Positions 42,921 to 51,354 of a DNA stretch of 64,000 nt are shown one piece after another. This DNA comes from Opitutaceae bacterium (GTDB lineage: Bacteria > Verrucomicrobiota > Verrucomicrobiia > Opitutales > Opitutaceae), in contig JAHCAZ010000014.1 of NCBI GenBank assembly GCA_019634615.1, forward strand, positions 1 through 64,000. The letters are read 5' to 3'. Position numbers and translations under genes: made by a program. The notes under the pieces are model-generated. The model saw only the letters and a program-made list of their open reading frames with translations. It was not told the DNA's origin and searched no databases. Numbering within the stretch: position 1 is the first letter of the stretch; each line of letters opens with the position of its first letter.

Positions 42921-43134
42921 AACCACGGATTACCCTCCTTCGCCGAGCCTACGGAGGGCAGGCACGGATGACACGGATCAGGAAAATGCGGATGAAGCGT
43001 GATGAGATGGCCACATAAGGCGCAAGAGGCGCCAAATCAGACCTCATTTTCTGTGCCTCTTGTGCCTTTTGTGGCCATCCAGCTACGCTTCATCTGCCTG
43101 AATCCAATCCGTGAAATCCGTGTAATCCGTGGTT
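42921..43134. repeat. Family B inverted repeat carrying an inserted palindrome
   Basis: The outer arms AACCACGGATTA...CACGGATGACACGGAT and ATCCGTGTAATCCGTGGTT enclose inner arms ATGGCCACATAAGGCGCAAG and TGTGCCTTTTGTGGCCAT. The left outer arm is split by about 30 bases (near 42933-42962, CCCTCC...GGAGGG) absent from the other family members. Confidence 0.85.
42933..42962. repeat. Small palindrome inserted into a family B arm
   Basis: CCCTCC-TTCGCCGAGCCTAC-GGAGGGCAGG interrupts the GGATTA/CACGGATG sequence of the host repeat. Ends CCCTCC/GGAGGG pair perfectly. No target duplication is clear. It looks like one repeat type nested in another. Confidence 0.55.
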
Positions 43135-43148
43135 CTCCGGTCTGGTCT

Positions 43149-44042
43149 TCAGTGGTTGATGACCGCGCGCGGGGATTTGCCGGTGACACGCTTGAAGGCG
43201 CGGCTGAAGGTGAAGGGGTCGGCGAAGCCGAGGTCGAGGGCGACGGACTTCACCGTCGCACCGTCGCGGGCGAGCGCCTGCTGGGCGCGGGTGATGCGCT
43301 CGCCGAGGATGAAGCGGCCGAGCGAGACGCCGGTTTCCTTGCGGAAGAGGCCGGTGAGATAATTCGGTGACACGTGGACGGCACGAGCGACGTCCGCGAG
43401 CGCCAGGGGGCGACCAGCCTCGGCGCGGACGAAATCCGCCGCCCGCCGCACCAACTGCGCCCGGCTGTCGAGCTGGGCCGCACCGCCGTCGAGCACCCGG
43501 CGATAGAGCACCAGCGCGATGGTGAGCATGGCCTCGCGCAGGGCATCGGCCGCGGGCGGCTGCACACCGGCGGTCAGGCGCCGCAGGACCTGCAGGCGTT
43601 CGCGCGCCTCGGCCGGGAGCAGGCCGAGGTCCATCACGTGCTCCATCGCGAAGCCGCCGCGGCGGCTGTAGCGCGTGGCGTGCAGGCGCGGATCGGATTC
43701 GCTCAGGCTCCACCACACGAGGCGGTAGCCGTCGCCGGGCCGCACGTAAGCCTCGGCATGCGCCACACCGGCCGGGCAGACCACGAGGTCGCCGGGGCGC
43801 AGCACGCAGCCCTCGTGTTGAAAGCTGAACCGACAGACGCCCTCGATCAGCAGGCAGAGCTCGGCGTGGCCGTGCGCGTGGTCCTCGCCATAGAGCACGG
43901 GCGCGAACCGCATGCGCCGCCGCCGATCAGCCGGGCAGCGTCCGCGCCACGGCCCCAGCACCTGCGCCGGCGCGAGCCGCCCGAGCGCGGTGACGAGTTC
44001 GGAGCCGATGAAATGCGGGAGGGACACCGAATGAATTCCCAA
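43149..44042 (-). CDS. AraC-family transcriptional regulator
   Basis: The 297-residue protein has an N-terminal cupin-like sensor domain (LYGEDHAHGHAELCLLIEGVCRF, LRPGDLVVCPAGVAHAEAY). Its C-terminal double helix-turn-helix covers about 195-297 (LALADVARAVHVSPNYLTGLFRKETGVSLGRFI and VKSVALDLGFADPFTFSRAFKRVTGKSPRAV). The sensor domain probably binds a sugar. It is divergent from the Gfo/Idh/MocA gene at 44394 and heads the minus-strand run of aminotransferase, ceramidase-like and fucosidase genes, so it is a candidate regulator of both. Long repeats lie between it and each neighbour. Confidence 0.9.
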   Translation of the reverse strand: MGIHSVSLPHFIGSELVTALGRLAPAQVLGPWRGRCPADRRRRMRFAPVLYGEDHAHGHAELCLLIEGVCRFSFQHEGCVLRPGDLVVCPAGVAHAEAYVRPGDGYRLVWWSLSESDPRLHATRYSRRGGFAMEHVMDLGLLPAEARERLQVLRRLTAGVQPPAADALREAMLTIALVLYRRVLDGGAAQLDSRAQLVRRAADFVRAEAGRPLALADVARAVHVSPNYLTGLFRKETGVSLGRFILGERITRAQQALARDGATVKSVALDLGFADPFTFSRAFKRVTGKSPRAVINH

Positions 44043-44393
44043 ACGGTTTTAACCGCGAATGCACACCAAATTACGCCAATGCCTCGAACCCAAAGCGGTT
44101 AACCACGGATTACACGGATGGCACGGATGGATTATAGGCGAATGGAGCGTCGATGGATGGCCACAGAAGGCACAAGAGGCACAGAAAACAGAAACCCGAT
44201 CTTGTGCTTTTTGCGCCTCTTGTGGCCATCCTGTCCGGCATCATCCGCGATTCATCCATCCGTGAGATCCGTGTAATCCGTGGTTAAAAACTCTTCCGCT
44301 CCCTACAGCTAGAAAACCATCGCCACGACGGAAGACAGGATACGCTCTAGACATTGGTTCGGGGGCGTGTGAAGCAAACAGGGCACATCTCCC
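44043..44393. other. 351-base divergent gap between AraC and Gfo/Idh/MocA genes
   Basis: No gene is visible. It holds a repeat fragment (TTTTAACCGCGAATGCACAC at 44047) and a complete family B repeat at 44099-44287. The final 105 bases before ATG 44394 should include the promoter of the oxidoreductase gene. Confidence 0.6.
44099..44287. repeat. Family B inverted repeat (most complete copy)
   Basis: The outer arms TTAACCACGGATTACACGGA and TCCGTGTAATCCGTGGTTAA pair almost perfectly over about 25 bases. Inner arms GATGGCCACAGAAGGCACAA and TTTGCGCCTCTTGTGGCCAT also pair. Both ends are TTAA. Confidence 0.88.
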
Positions 44394-45446
44394 ATGCTCA
44401 ACCTCGCCGTCATCGGTTGCGGAGTGATCGCGCAGTATCACCTGCGGGCCCTCGCCAAACTCAAAACCGCCCGCGCCGCCGCCGTCTGCGACCTGCGCGG
44501 CGAAATGGCCCAGAAGACCGCGGCCGAGTTCGGTGTGCCACGCTGGACGACCAGCGCCGACGAGCTGCTGGCCGATCCCAAGATCGACGGCGTGATCCTC
44601 GCCCTGCCCGCCTTCGCTCGCACCGAGCTGGCGATCAAGGCGTTCAAGCAGGGCAAGCACGTCCTCAACGAGAAACCCGTGGCGATGAACGCCACGGAGG
44701 TGCGCGCCATGATCGCCGCGCAGGGTGACCGCGTGGGCGCCGTCTGCTCTTCGCGCTACCGCTCGTTCGAGTCAGCCCGCGTCGCCACCGAGTTCATTCG
44801 CAAGGGCGGCCTCGGCAAGATCCGCACGATCACCTGCCGCGGCATCAGCCAGCCCGGGCCGACGCCGAAGAACACCCCGCCCGTCTGGCGCCTGCGCCGT
44901 GACCTCAACGGCGGCGGCATCTTCGTCAACTGGGGCTGCTACGACCTCGACTACCTGCTCGGCCTCGTCGACTTCAAGCTGACCCCGCAGTTCGCCCTCG
45001 CCCGCACCTGGCAGGTGCCGCCGGCCTTCTCGGCCTACGCGGCGCCGGGGTCGGATGCCGAGACGCACCTGAGCGGTTTCGTCACGTTCGCCGAAGGCTG
45101 CGTGCTCAACTACGAGCGCGCCGAGGCGACCACCCTGCCCCCGGGCAGCATGTGGGTGATCGGCGGCGAAAAGGCCTCGCTCAACCTGCAGATGCTCAAG
45201 GCCAAGTCGGCCAACGTCGTGCTGATCGAGCCGAACCCCGAGACCGGCACCAAGACGAGCGTGCTCTGGGAGGGCGACGAGGCCTCCTCGACCAGCGAAC
45301 ACGACGGCGTGGTCTTCGATTTCGTCGACGCCATCCTGCAGAAGCGCAAACCGCAGACGACGCTGCAGGAAGCCCTCCTCTTCGCCCGCATCGCCGACGC
45401 CTTCTACGCCTCGGCGGATTCCGGAAAACCCGTGGCGGTGGCTTGA
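44394..45446 (+). CDS. Gfo/Idh/MocA family oxidoreductase
   Basis: The 350-residue product starts MLNLAVIGCGVIAQYHLRAL with the Rossmann nucleotide-binding motif and has the signature LNEKPVAMNATEV (about 89-101). The C-terminal domain includes NGGGIFVNWGCYDLDYLLGLV. It is a dinucleotide-dependent sugar or inositol dehydrogenase by family. It is divergent from an AraC regulator and near a DegT/DnrJ aminotransferase gene, so a keto-sugar product is a reasonable guess. It differs clearly from the family member at 4330. The family A repeat at 45451 lies right behind it, between it and the convergent hutI. Confidence 0.88.
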   Translation: MLNLAVIGCGVIAQYHLRALAKLKTARAAAVCDLRGEMAQKTAAEFGVPRWTTSADELLADPKIDGVILALPAFARTELAIKAFKQGKHVLNEKPVAMNATEVRAMIAAQGDRVGAVCSSRYRSFESARVATEFIRKGGLGKIRTITCRGISQPGPTPKNTPPVWRLRRDLNGGGIFVNWGCYDLDYLLGLVDFKLTPQFALARTWQVPPAFSAYAAPGSDAETHLSGFVTFAEGCVLNYERAEATTLPPGSMWVIGGEKASLNLQMLKAKSANVVLIEPNPETGTKTSVLWEGDEASSTSEHDGVVFDFVDAILQKRKPQTTLQEALLFARIADAFYASADSGKPVAVA

Positions 45447-45450
45447 TGGA

Positions 45451-45539
45451 TTAAGCGCAAAGACGCGAAGGTCGATCCAGAAAGAATTGGATTCCTTACC
45501 TTCGCTCAGTTCTTCGCGTCTTTGCGTCTTCGCGCTTAA
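45451..45539. repeat. Family A inverted repeat supplying the hutI stop codon
   Basis: TTAAGCGCAAAGACGCGAAG (from 45451) pairs with ...CGTCTTTGCGTCTTCGCGCTTAA (to 45539). It fills the convergent gap. The TTA at 45536-45538, part of its right end, is the TAA stop of hutI on the minus strand. Confidence 0.88.
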
Positions 45540-46738
45540 CTCAACGCCCCGTTGCAGATGACGCGGTCGACCGGGTTGCCGCCGACTTCGTAGGCGAGCA
45601 GGCGTTCGTCCTTGTGGTGCAGGAGGATCATATCGGCGCGCAGGCCGGGCTCGATGCGGCCGCGGTCCTTGAGGCCGAGCACGGCGGCGGCGTTGACCGT
45701 CGCCGCGGCGATCGCCTCGGCCGGCGTGAGGCCGCAGTGCCGCACCGCCAGCGCGATGGCGAACGGCATCGAGTGCACCGGCGCCGAGCCCGGGTTGCAG
45801 TTGGTCGCCAGCGCGAGCGCCCCACCCTGGTCCACGAAGAAGCCGGCACGCGCATAGCGGCCGTCGGTGTGGAAGCCCGTGCACGGCAAGATCACCCCCA
45901 CGGTGGGTGACTTCGCGAGGGCGATCAGGTCGTCCTTCCGACTCGCCTCGAGGTGGTCGACGCTGCGGGCGAAAAGCCGGATGGCCTCGGGGATCATGCC
46001 GAGGGGATTGAACTGGTCGGCGTGAACGCGGATCGGGTGGTGCTTGTGCGCTTTCTCGAAGAGCTTCACGCAGGCCTCGACCGACCAGGCCTCCTTCTCG
46101 CAGAAAGCGTCGACCGCGATGTCGGGGAACTCCTTCACGATCTCCGACAGCATCTCCTTCACGACCATGCGGGCGTAGGTTTCGAGGTCGCCCTCGACGG
46201 CGTGGCCGAGCAGCGCGGTGGGCACGACGGTGCCGGGCCAATCGACGGCGGCGCGACGGATGGCGCGGAGCATCTTGAGCTCGGCCTCGGTGGTGAGACC
46301 GTAGCCGCTCTTCACCTCTACCGTCGTGGTGCCCTCGCGCAGCATCGCCGCGAGGCGGTCGCGGAGGTTGGCCGCGAGTTGCTTCTGCGTGGCCTCGCGC
46401 ACGGCGCGGACAGTGGCGTGGATGCCGCCGCCCTTTTTGAGGATTTCCAGGTAAGGCACGCCGCGGCGCTTCATCTCCCACTCGTCGAGGCGGTCGCCGG
46501 CCCAGCAGGCGTGCGTGTGGCAATCCACGAAACCCGGCATGAGCACGCGGCCGTTGGCCTCGATCACGGTGGCGTCGGCCGGCGCAGTGAGGCCAGGACC
46601 GACGGCGGTGATGCGCCCGTCGGCGACGACGACATCCCCGGTCGCCACGACACCGAGCTCGCCCAGGGCCTTGCCCCGCCGCGGTTCGGCCCCGCCGGCC
46701 AGCGTGAGGAGGCGCGCATTGCGGATATGCAGCGTCAT
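45536..46738 (-). CDS. hutI: Imidazolonepropionase HutI
   Basis: The 400-residue amidohydrolase opens the imidazolone ring to give N-formimidoyl-glutamate, step three of histidine breakdown. It has the metal-binding FVDCHTHACWAGDR, the EVKSGYGL segment, RVHADQFNP, and the late NPGSAPVHSMPFA. Start ATG 46738 overlaps the hutG stop (ATGA), so the two are translationally coupled. The open frame upstream to 47113 runs through hutG and is not real. The stop comes from a repeat arm. Confidence 0.96.
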   Translation of the reverse strand: MTLHIRNARLLTLAGGAEPRRGKALGELGVVATGDVVVADGRITAVGPGLTAPADATVIEANGRVLMPGFVDCHTHACWAGDRLDEWEMKRRGVPYLEILKKGGGIHATVRAVREATQKQLAANLRDRLAAMLREGTTTVEVKSGYGLTTEAELKMLRAIRRAAVDWPGTVVPTALLGHAVEGDLETYARMVVKEMLSEIVKEFPDIAVDAFCEKEAWSVEACVKLFEKAHKHHPIRVHADQFNPLGMIPEAIRLFARSVDHLEASRKDDLIALAKSPTVGVILPCTGFHTDGRYARAGFFVDQGGALALATNCNPGSAPVHSMPFAIALAVRHCGLTPAEAIAAATVNAAAVLGLKDRGRIEPGLRADMILLHHKDERLLAYEVGGNPVDRVICNGALS

Positions 46739-47601
46739 CGGCGGGCGAACCCTTGCAGGAAGGTCAGGAACAGGTGGGCCGCGACGCGCGCGGTACGACC
46801 GGAGGGATCGAAGGTCGGGTTCAATTCCATGAGATCGAAGCACCGCACGCGCGGCTCGGCGCCGCAGGTTGCCACCCAGGCCTCGGCCTCGCGCACGGTC
46901 CAACCGGCAGGGTTCGTGGCGCTCACGCCCGGGGCATGCGCGGCGTCGAGCACGTCGAGATCGAAGCTGACGAAGAGGTCGCCCGTTGCGGGCAGGTCGA
47001 CGGCCGCCCCGTCGGGGTGAAGCTGGCCGCCGTGGGCGGCGAACCACTCGAGATGCTCGCGCGCATTGACCAGCGGGCGAAAGCCGTGCAGGTGCAACGC
47101 GGCCACGCCGCAATCCTCGACGAGCTTGCGAAACGCCATGCCGGAGCCCGGGCTCTCGCGCACGTCGAGATGCGCATCGAAGTAGATCCCGATGGGTTGC
47201 GGGTGCCGGGCCGCGACGGCACGCACCAGAGGGAAGGTTAGGTCATGGCCCCCGCCGATCGCGATGGGGAACAGGCCGCGGGCCAGGAGCTCGGTCACGG
47301 CCGCGGTGACGCGGTCGTGGGTCTCGTCGAGGGTGCGGCCCGGGCGGATGTCGCCGGCGTCGTAGACAAACGGAAGCTCCGGAAGGTTCGCGCCGTAGCG
47401 CGCCAGCGCCGCACGAAACGCGGTGGGCCCGCCGGCGGCGCCCGGGCGGCCGTGGTTGAGCTTCACGCCCGTGTCGTCGCCCAGCCCGATAAGCGCGACC
47501 TCGCAGTCATCGGGTGCATCGGCGCGGATCGTCGCCGCAAACCGCCCGGCGCCAATCTGCCCGGGCCACTCGGGGGAGGTCGTATGGGGAATCAGCCGCA
47601 T
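46735..47601 (-). CDS. hutG: Formimidoylglutamase HutG (arginase family)
   Basis: This 288-residue member of the arginase/agmatinase family hydrolyses N-formimidoyl-L-glutamate to glutamate and formamide. The binuclear manganese ligands are seen in GGGHDLTFPLV, IYFDAHLDVRES and VSFDLDVLDAAHAPG. Presence of HutG rather than a HutF/formylglutamate route indicates the one-step formamide-releasing branch. It overlaps hutI by four bases. A repeat-filled gap of 216 bases separates it from hutU upstream. Confidence 0.93.
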   Translation of the reverse strand: MRLIPHTTSPEWPGQIGAGRFAATIRADAPDDCEVALIGLGDDTGVKLNHGRPGAAGGPTAFRAALARYGANLPELPFVYDAGDIRPGRTLDETHDRVTAAVTELLARGLFPIAIGGGHDLTFPLVRAVAARHPQPIGIYFDAHLDVRESPGSGMAFRKLVEDCGVAALHLHGFRPLVNAREHLEWFAAHGGQLHPDGAAVDLPATGDLFVSFDLDVLDAAHAPGVSATNPAGWTVREAEAWVATCGAEPRVRCFDLMELNPTFDPSGRTARVAAHLFLTFLQGFARR

Positions 47602-47644
47602 GGGGAGGAGGACGGAGGGAATCTAGCGACTGATTTCGCAGATG

Positions 47645-47804
47645 GCACGGCTTTGTTTCACTCGCGGATCCGCGGGGGACGCGGAGTTGCTAACCACTTA
47701 TGTTCACTGATGAGCACTGGTGGAGAGGTATTCCGATCATTTCGGTGAAGATAAGTGTGCATCAGTGGTGCCCAAACTCCGCGGCCTCCGTGCCTCCGCG
47801 TGAG
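47645..47804. repeat. Nested inverted repeat between hutU and hutG
   Basis: Inner arms TAACCACTTATGTTCACTGA (from 47691) and ATAAGTGTGCATCAGTGGTG (to about 47770) pair imperfectly. Outer arms CTCGCGGATCCGCGGGGGAC and CGGCCTCCGTGCCTCCGCGT also pair in part. The rest of this 216-base gap shows nothing else. It interrupts the hut gene run. Confidence 0.65.
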
Positions 47805-47817
47805 AAAATTCCTGAGG

Positions 47818-49485
47818 TTATATGTTTCTTTGCCCCATCGGGATTGGCACGCGCAGGCGTTTGGCGCATTTTCTCGCCTGGTCGTAGCCAGCGTCGGCGT
47901 GGCGGAAGAGGCCCATCATGGGATCGTTGGTGAGGACGCGCTCGAGGCGTGCTGCGGCCTCGGGGGTGCCGTCGGCGACGATGACCTGGCCGGCGTGCTG
48001 GCTGTAGCCGATGCCCACGCCGCCGCCGTGGTGGAAGCTTACCCACGAGGCGCCGCTGGCGACGTTGACCATCGCGTTGAGCAGAGCCCAGTCGCTGACG
48101 GCGTCGGTGCCGTCCTTCATCGCCTCGGTCTCGCGGTTGGGACTCGCCACAGAGCCGCAGTCGAGGTGGTCGCGGCCGATGACGATGGGCGCCTTGACGC
48201 GGCCGTCGGCCACCATGCGGTTGAACAGCAGGCCCGCGCGATGGCGCTCACCGAGGCCCAGCCAACAGATGCGGGCCGGCAGGCCTTGGAAGGCGACGCG
48301 TTCACCAGCGAGTTTGAGCCAGCGGTGCAGGCCGGCGTCCTTGGGGAACAGGTCCATGAGCGCGGCATCGGTCGCGCGAATGTCGGCGGGATCGCCCGAG
48401 AGCGCCACCCAGCGGAAGGGTCCGCGGCCGAGGCAGAACTGCGGCCGGATGTAGGCCGGCACGAAACCGGGGAAGGCGAAGGCGCGCTTCACGCCCTGAT
48501 CGAAGGCGTGCTGCCGGAGGTTGTTGCCGTAGTCGAAGGTCTTGGCCCCGCGCTTTTGCAGGGAGAGCATCGCGCGGACGTGCCGGGCCATCGAGGCGAG
48601 CGAGAGGCGCTGGTACTTCGCGGGGTCGGCCCTTCGCAGACGGGCAGCGGCCTTCAGGTCGAAACCCACCGGCACGTAGCCGACCAGCGGATCGTGCGCG
48701 CTGGTCTGGTCGGTGAGGACATCGACACGGATGCGGCGCGTGATCAGTCGCTCGAGAAGATCGGTGCTGTTGGCGACAACGCCGATACTGCGGGCCTCGC
48801 GGCGGCCGGCGCAATGGACAGCGCGGTCGATCGCGGCATCGAGGTCGGGGGCGATCTCGTCGAGGTAGCGGTCGTGGGCGCGTTTCGCGAGGCGCGAGCG
48901 GTCCACGTCGGCGATCAGGCAGGTACCCTCGGCCATGGTGATGGCGAGCGGTTGGGCGCCACCCATGCCGCCGCAGCCGCCGGTGACGCAGAGGCGGCCG
49001 GCCAGCGTGCCGCCAAAGTGCTGGCGCCCGCATTCCGCGAAGGTTTCATAGGTCCCCTGCAGGATGCCCTGCGTGCCGATGTAGATCCACGAACCGGCCG
49101 TCATCTGGCCGTACATCATGAGGCCGCGGCGCTCGAGGTCGTCGAAGTGCTCCTGCGTGGCCCACTTGGGCACCAGATTGCTGTTGGCGATGAGCACACG
49201 CGGGGCGTCGGCATGGGTGCGCACGACGCCGACGGGCTTGCCGGATTGGACGAGCAGGGTCTCATCCGGCGCGAGGCGGCGCAGGGCGGCGATGATGGCA
49301 TCGAAGCAGGCCCAGGTGCGCGCTGCCTTGCCGCGGCCGCCATAGACGACGAGGTCGGCCGGGCGCTCCGCCACCTCGGGGTCGAGGTTGTTCATGAGCA
49401 TGCGCATCGCGGCCTCGGCGGCCCAGGTGCGGCAGGAGAGCTTGGCCCCGCGCGGGGCGCGGATGGGGCGGGATGGGGAATTCAT
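47818..49485 (-). CDS. hutU: Urocanate hydratase HutU
   Basis: The 555-residue enzyme adds water to urocanate to give imidazolone propionate, using a tightly bound NAD+ as electrophile. The NAD-binding glycine loop is [19 protein letters not shown]. The conserved [15 protein letters not shown] and [23 protein letters not shown] blocks, with the active-site region [11 protein letters not shown], are present. ATG 49485 ([13 protein letters not shown]) was taken as start; ATG 49497 is four codons further upstream. It follows hutH after a 185-base gap filled by a repeat. Confidence 0.96.
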   Translation of the reverse strand: MNSPSRPIRAPRGAKLSCRTWAAEAAMRMLMNNLDPEVAERPADLVVYGGRGKAARTWACFDAIIAALRRLAPDETLLVQSGKPVGVVRTHADAPRVLIANSNLVPKWATQEHFDDLERRGLMMYGQMTAGSWIYIGTQGILQGTYETFAECGRQHFGGTLAGRLCVTGGCGGMGGAQPLAITMAEGTCLIADVDRSRLAKRAHDRYLDEIAPDLDAAIDRAVHCAGRREARSIGVVANSTDLLERLITRRIRVDVLTDQTSAHDPLVGYVPVGFDLKAAARLRRADPAKYQRLSLASMARHVRAMLSLQKRGAKTFDYGNNLRQHAFDQGVKRAFAFPGFVPAYIRPQFCLGRGPFRWVALSGDPADIRATDAALMDLFPKDAGLHRWLKLAGERVAFQGLPARICWLGLGERHRAGLLFNRMVADGRVKAPIVIGRDHLDCGSVASPNRETEAMKDGTDAVSDWALLNAMVNVASGASWVSFHHGGGVGIGYSQHAGQVIVADGTPEAAARLERVLTNDPMMGLFRHADAGYDQARKCAKRLRVPIPMGQRNI

Positions 49486-49506
49486 GGGTAAAGGCATTCG
49501 CGGTTA

Positions 49507-49673
49507 ATCGCGGAAGCGCGGAAGGGCGGAAGCACGGAAACAGGCCGAGGTGGAAATCAGGAACACTGGAAACAAAACCTCAGGGATCAGCCCGCTTCCG
49601 GTTTTCCTGATTTCCATATTCATATTCCGATGGATCGTTTCCGCGCTTCCGCCCTTCCGCGTTTCCGCGATCA
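49507..49673. repeat. Nested family C inverted repeat between hutH and hutU
   Basis: The outer arms ATCGCGGAAGCGCGGAAGGG... and ...CCCTTCCGCGTTTCCGCGAT pair over more than 25 bases. Inner arms GGAAATCAGGAACACTGGAA and TTCCGGTTTTCCTGATTTCC (49552-49617) form a second stem. Its right end overlaps the TGA stop of hutH (TCA at 49671-49673). It would make a large branched RNA structure. Confidence 0.85.
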
Positions 49674-51209
49674 ACTCAGCTTCCCGCTTTCGCGTTCGGC
49701 GGCCGATACAAGCGAACCTCCGCGCACCAACGCGAGCGCGGTCTGGATGTCGTTGTGGAACAACCGGTCGGCCTCGGCGAAGGCGAGGTGGCGGCGGACC
49801 TCGGCATGCGCGGCCTCGACGCCGCGGCCGGCCTTGAGCGGGTGGATGAAGTCGAGGGCCTGCGCGGCGCTCATGAGCTCAATGGCGAGGACGGTCTCGG
49901 TGTTGGCGACGACCTCGAGCAGCTTCGTCGCGGCGATGGCGCCCATGGACACGTGATCTTCCTGGCCGAGCGAGCTCGGGATCGAATCCACCGAGGCCGG
50001 GTGCGCCAGGACCTTGTTCTCCGAGACGAGCGCGGCGGCGGCGTATTGCGGGAGCATGAAGCCGCTGTTGAGACCGGTGTCGCTCATGAGGAGCTTGGGC
50101 AGCTTCTTGTCGCCCATCGTATCGCCGAGGAGCAGCAGGTAGAGGCGGCGCTCGGAGATCGAGGCGAGCTCGGCGGTCGCGATCGCGAGGTAATCGAGGG
50201 CGAAGGCGAGCGGCTCGCCGTGGAAGTTGCCGCCGCTGAGCACGTCGCCGTTGGGGAAGACGAGGGGGTTGTCAGTCGCAGCGTTGATCTCAATCTCGAC
50301 CGTGGCGCGGGCGTGGCGGACGGCGTCGCGCACGGCGCCGTGCACCTGCGGGACGCAGCGCAGCGAATACGGGTCCTGCACCTTGCCGCAGTTGAGGTGC
50401 GACGGGAGAATCTCGGAGTCGGCGAGCAGGCGGCGCACGTTGTCGGCTGTCTCCTGCTGACCGGCGTGCGGGCGAGCGGCGTGGATGCGGACGTCGAACG
50501 GCGTGGCGCTGCCGCGCATCGCCTCGAGGGTCATGGCCGCGGTGAGGTCGGCGGTCTTGAGGAGATCCTGGATGCGCAGTAGGGCGTGCACCGCGTGGGC
50601 GGCCATGAACTGCGTGCCGTTGATGAGCGCGAGGCCCTCCTTCGACTTGAGCCGCAGCGGGGCGAGGCCGAGGCGCGCGAGGGCTTCCGGCGCGGGGATC
50701 TTGCGGCCCTCCGCCCAGACTTCGCCGAGCCCGAGAAGGGCGAGCGTGAGGTGCGCCAGCGGCGCGAGGTCGCCCGAGGCGCCGAGGGAGCCCTTGGCGT
50801 AAACCACCGGACAAAGGCCGGCGTTGTGAAAACGGATAAGGTACTCGACGAGCACCGGGCGCACGCCGGAGAGGCCGAGCGCGAGGGCGTTGACCTTGAG
50901 CAGCAGCATCAGGCGGACGATCGCCGGGTCGACCTCGGCGCCGACGCCGACGGCGTGACTGAGGATGAGGTTTTCCTGGAGCTTCTCGATGTCGGCCAGT
51001 GGGATGTGCGTGTGCGCCAAGGCGCCGAACCCGGTGTTGATGCCGTAATACGACCGCTCGCCGGCTTGGAGCCGATCGACCACGGCCCGCGAGGCGGCGA
51101 TCCGCTCCTGCGCCCCGGGATCGAGGCCGATGGGACTGTCCGACCGAACAAGGTCGCGGATGCAATCGAGCGTGAGGCCGGTGCCGGTGAGCAAATGAGG
51201 GGCCGTCAT
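49671..51209 (-). CDS. hutH: Histidine ammonia-lyase HutH
   Basis: This 512-residue enzyme removes ammonia from histidine to give urocanate, the first step of the pathway. The Ala-Ser-Gly triad that cyclises to the MIO cofactor is in KGSLGASGDLAPLAH (about residue 145). Other signatures are YGINTGFGALAHTHIP, INGTQFMAAHAVHAL, QDPYSLRCVPQVHG and LGQEDHVSMGA. ATG 51209 (MTAPHLLTG) was chosen over the longer frame. It is the first gene of the minus-strand hut run and divergent from hemN. The 145-base gap should hold both promoters. Confidence 0.96.
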   Translation of the reverse strand: MTAPHLLTGTGLTLDCIRDLVRSDSPIGLDPGAQERIAASRAVVDRLQAGERSYYGINTGFGALAHTHIPLADIEKLQENLILSHAVGVGAEVDPAIVRLMLLLKVNALALGLSGVRPVLVEYLIRFHNAGLCPVVYAKGSLGASGDLAPLAHLTLALLGLGEVWAEGRKIPAPEALARLGLAPLRLKSKEGLALINGTQFMAAHAVHALLRIQDLLKTADLTAAMTLEAMRGSATPFDVRIHAARPHAGQQETADNVRRLLADSEILPSHLNCGKVQDPYSLRCVPQVHGAVRDAVRHARATVEIEINAATDNPLVFPNGDVLSGGNFHGEPLAFALDYLAIATAELASISERRLYLLLLGDTMGDKKLPKLLMSDTGLNSGFMLPQYAAAALVSENKVLAHPASVDSIPSSLGQEDHVSMGAIAATKLLEVVANTETVLAIELMSAAQALDFIHPLKAGRGVEAAHAEVRRHLAFAEADRLFHNDIQTALALVRGGSLVSAAERESGKLS

Positions 51210-51354
51210 GGAATTACGGGATTGGGGACCGCGATCTTGCTCCGGCAACTGTTGGCGGGCAAGGACAGGCCCAACTTGCGCCCTTGAATCCGCCGAAAGA
51301 ATGACTCTCTTAAGGGGCAACCAAACCGCGCCCGCCTCCGGGCGAGCCTTTTTC

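Larger units (their letters stand above)
42830..43148. other. 319-base gap between AraC and aminotransferase genes
   Basis: No gene is visible. Most of it (42921-43134) is a family B repeat that itself carries an inserted small palindrome. The remaining 90 bases before the aminotransferase gene should hold its promoter; no clear -35/-10 pair stood out. Confidence 0.6.

Noticed and set aside
33722-44287. Possible CRISPR arrays in the periodic GGATTxCACGGAT and GGCACAxAAGGC sequences
   Set aside because: The units are 8-10 bases, directly abutting and arranged as inverted arms; there are no unique spacers and no cas genes.
45536-47113. 525-residue extended form of HutI
   Set aside because: The additional 125 residues are read through hutG in the wrong frame; the family start is ATG 46738, which overlaps the hutG stop.
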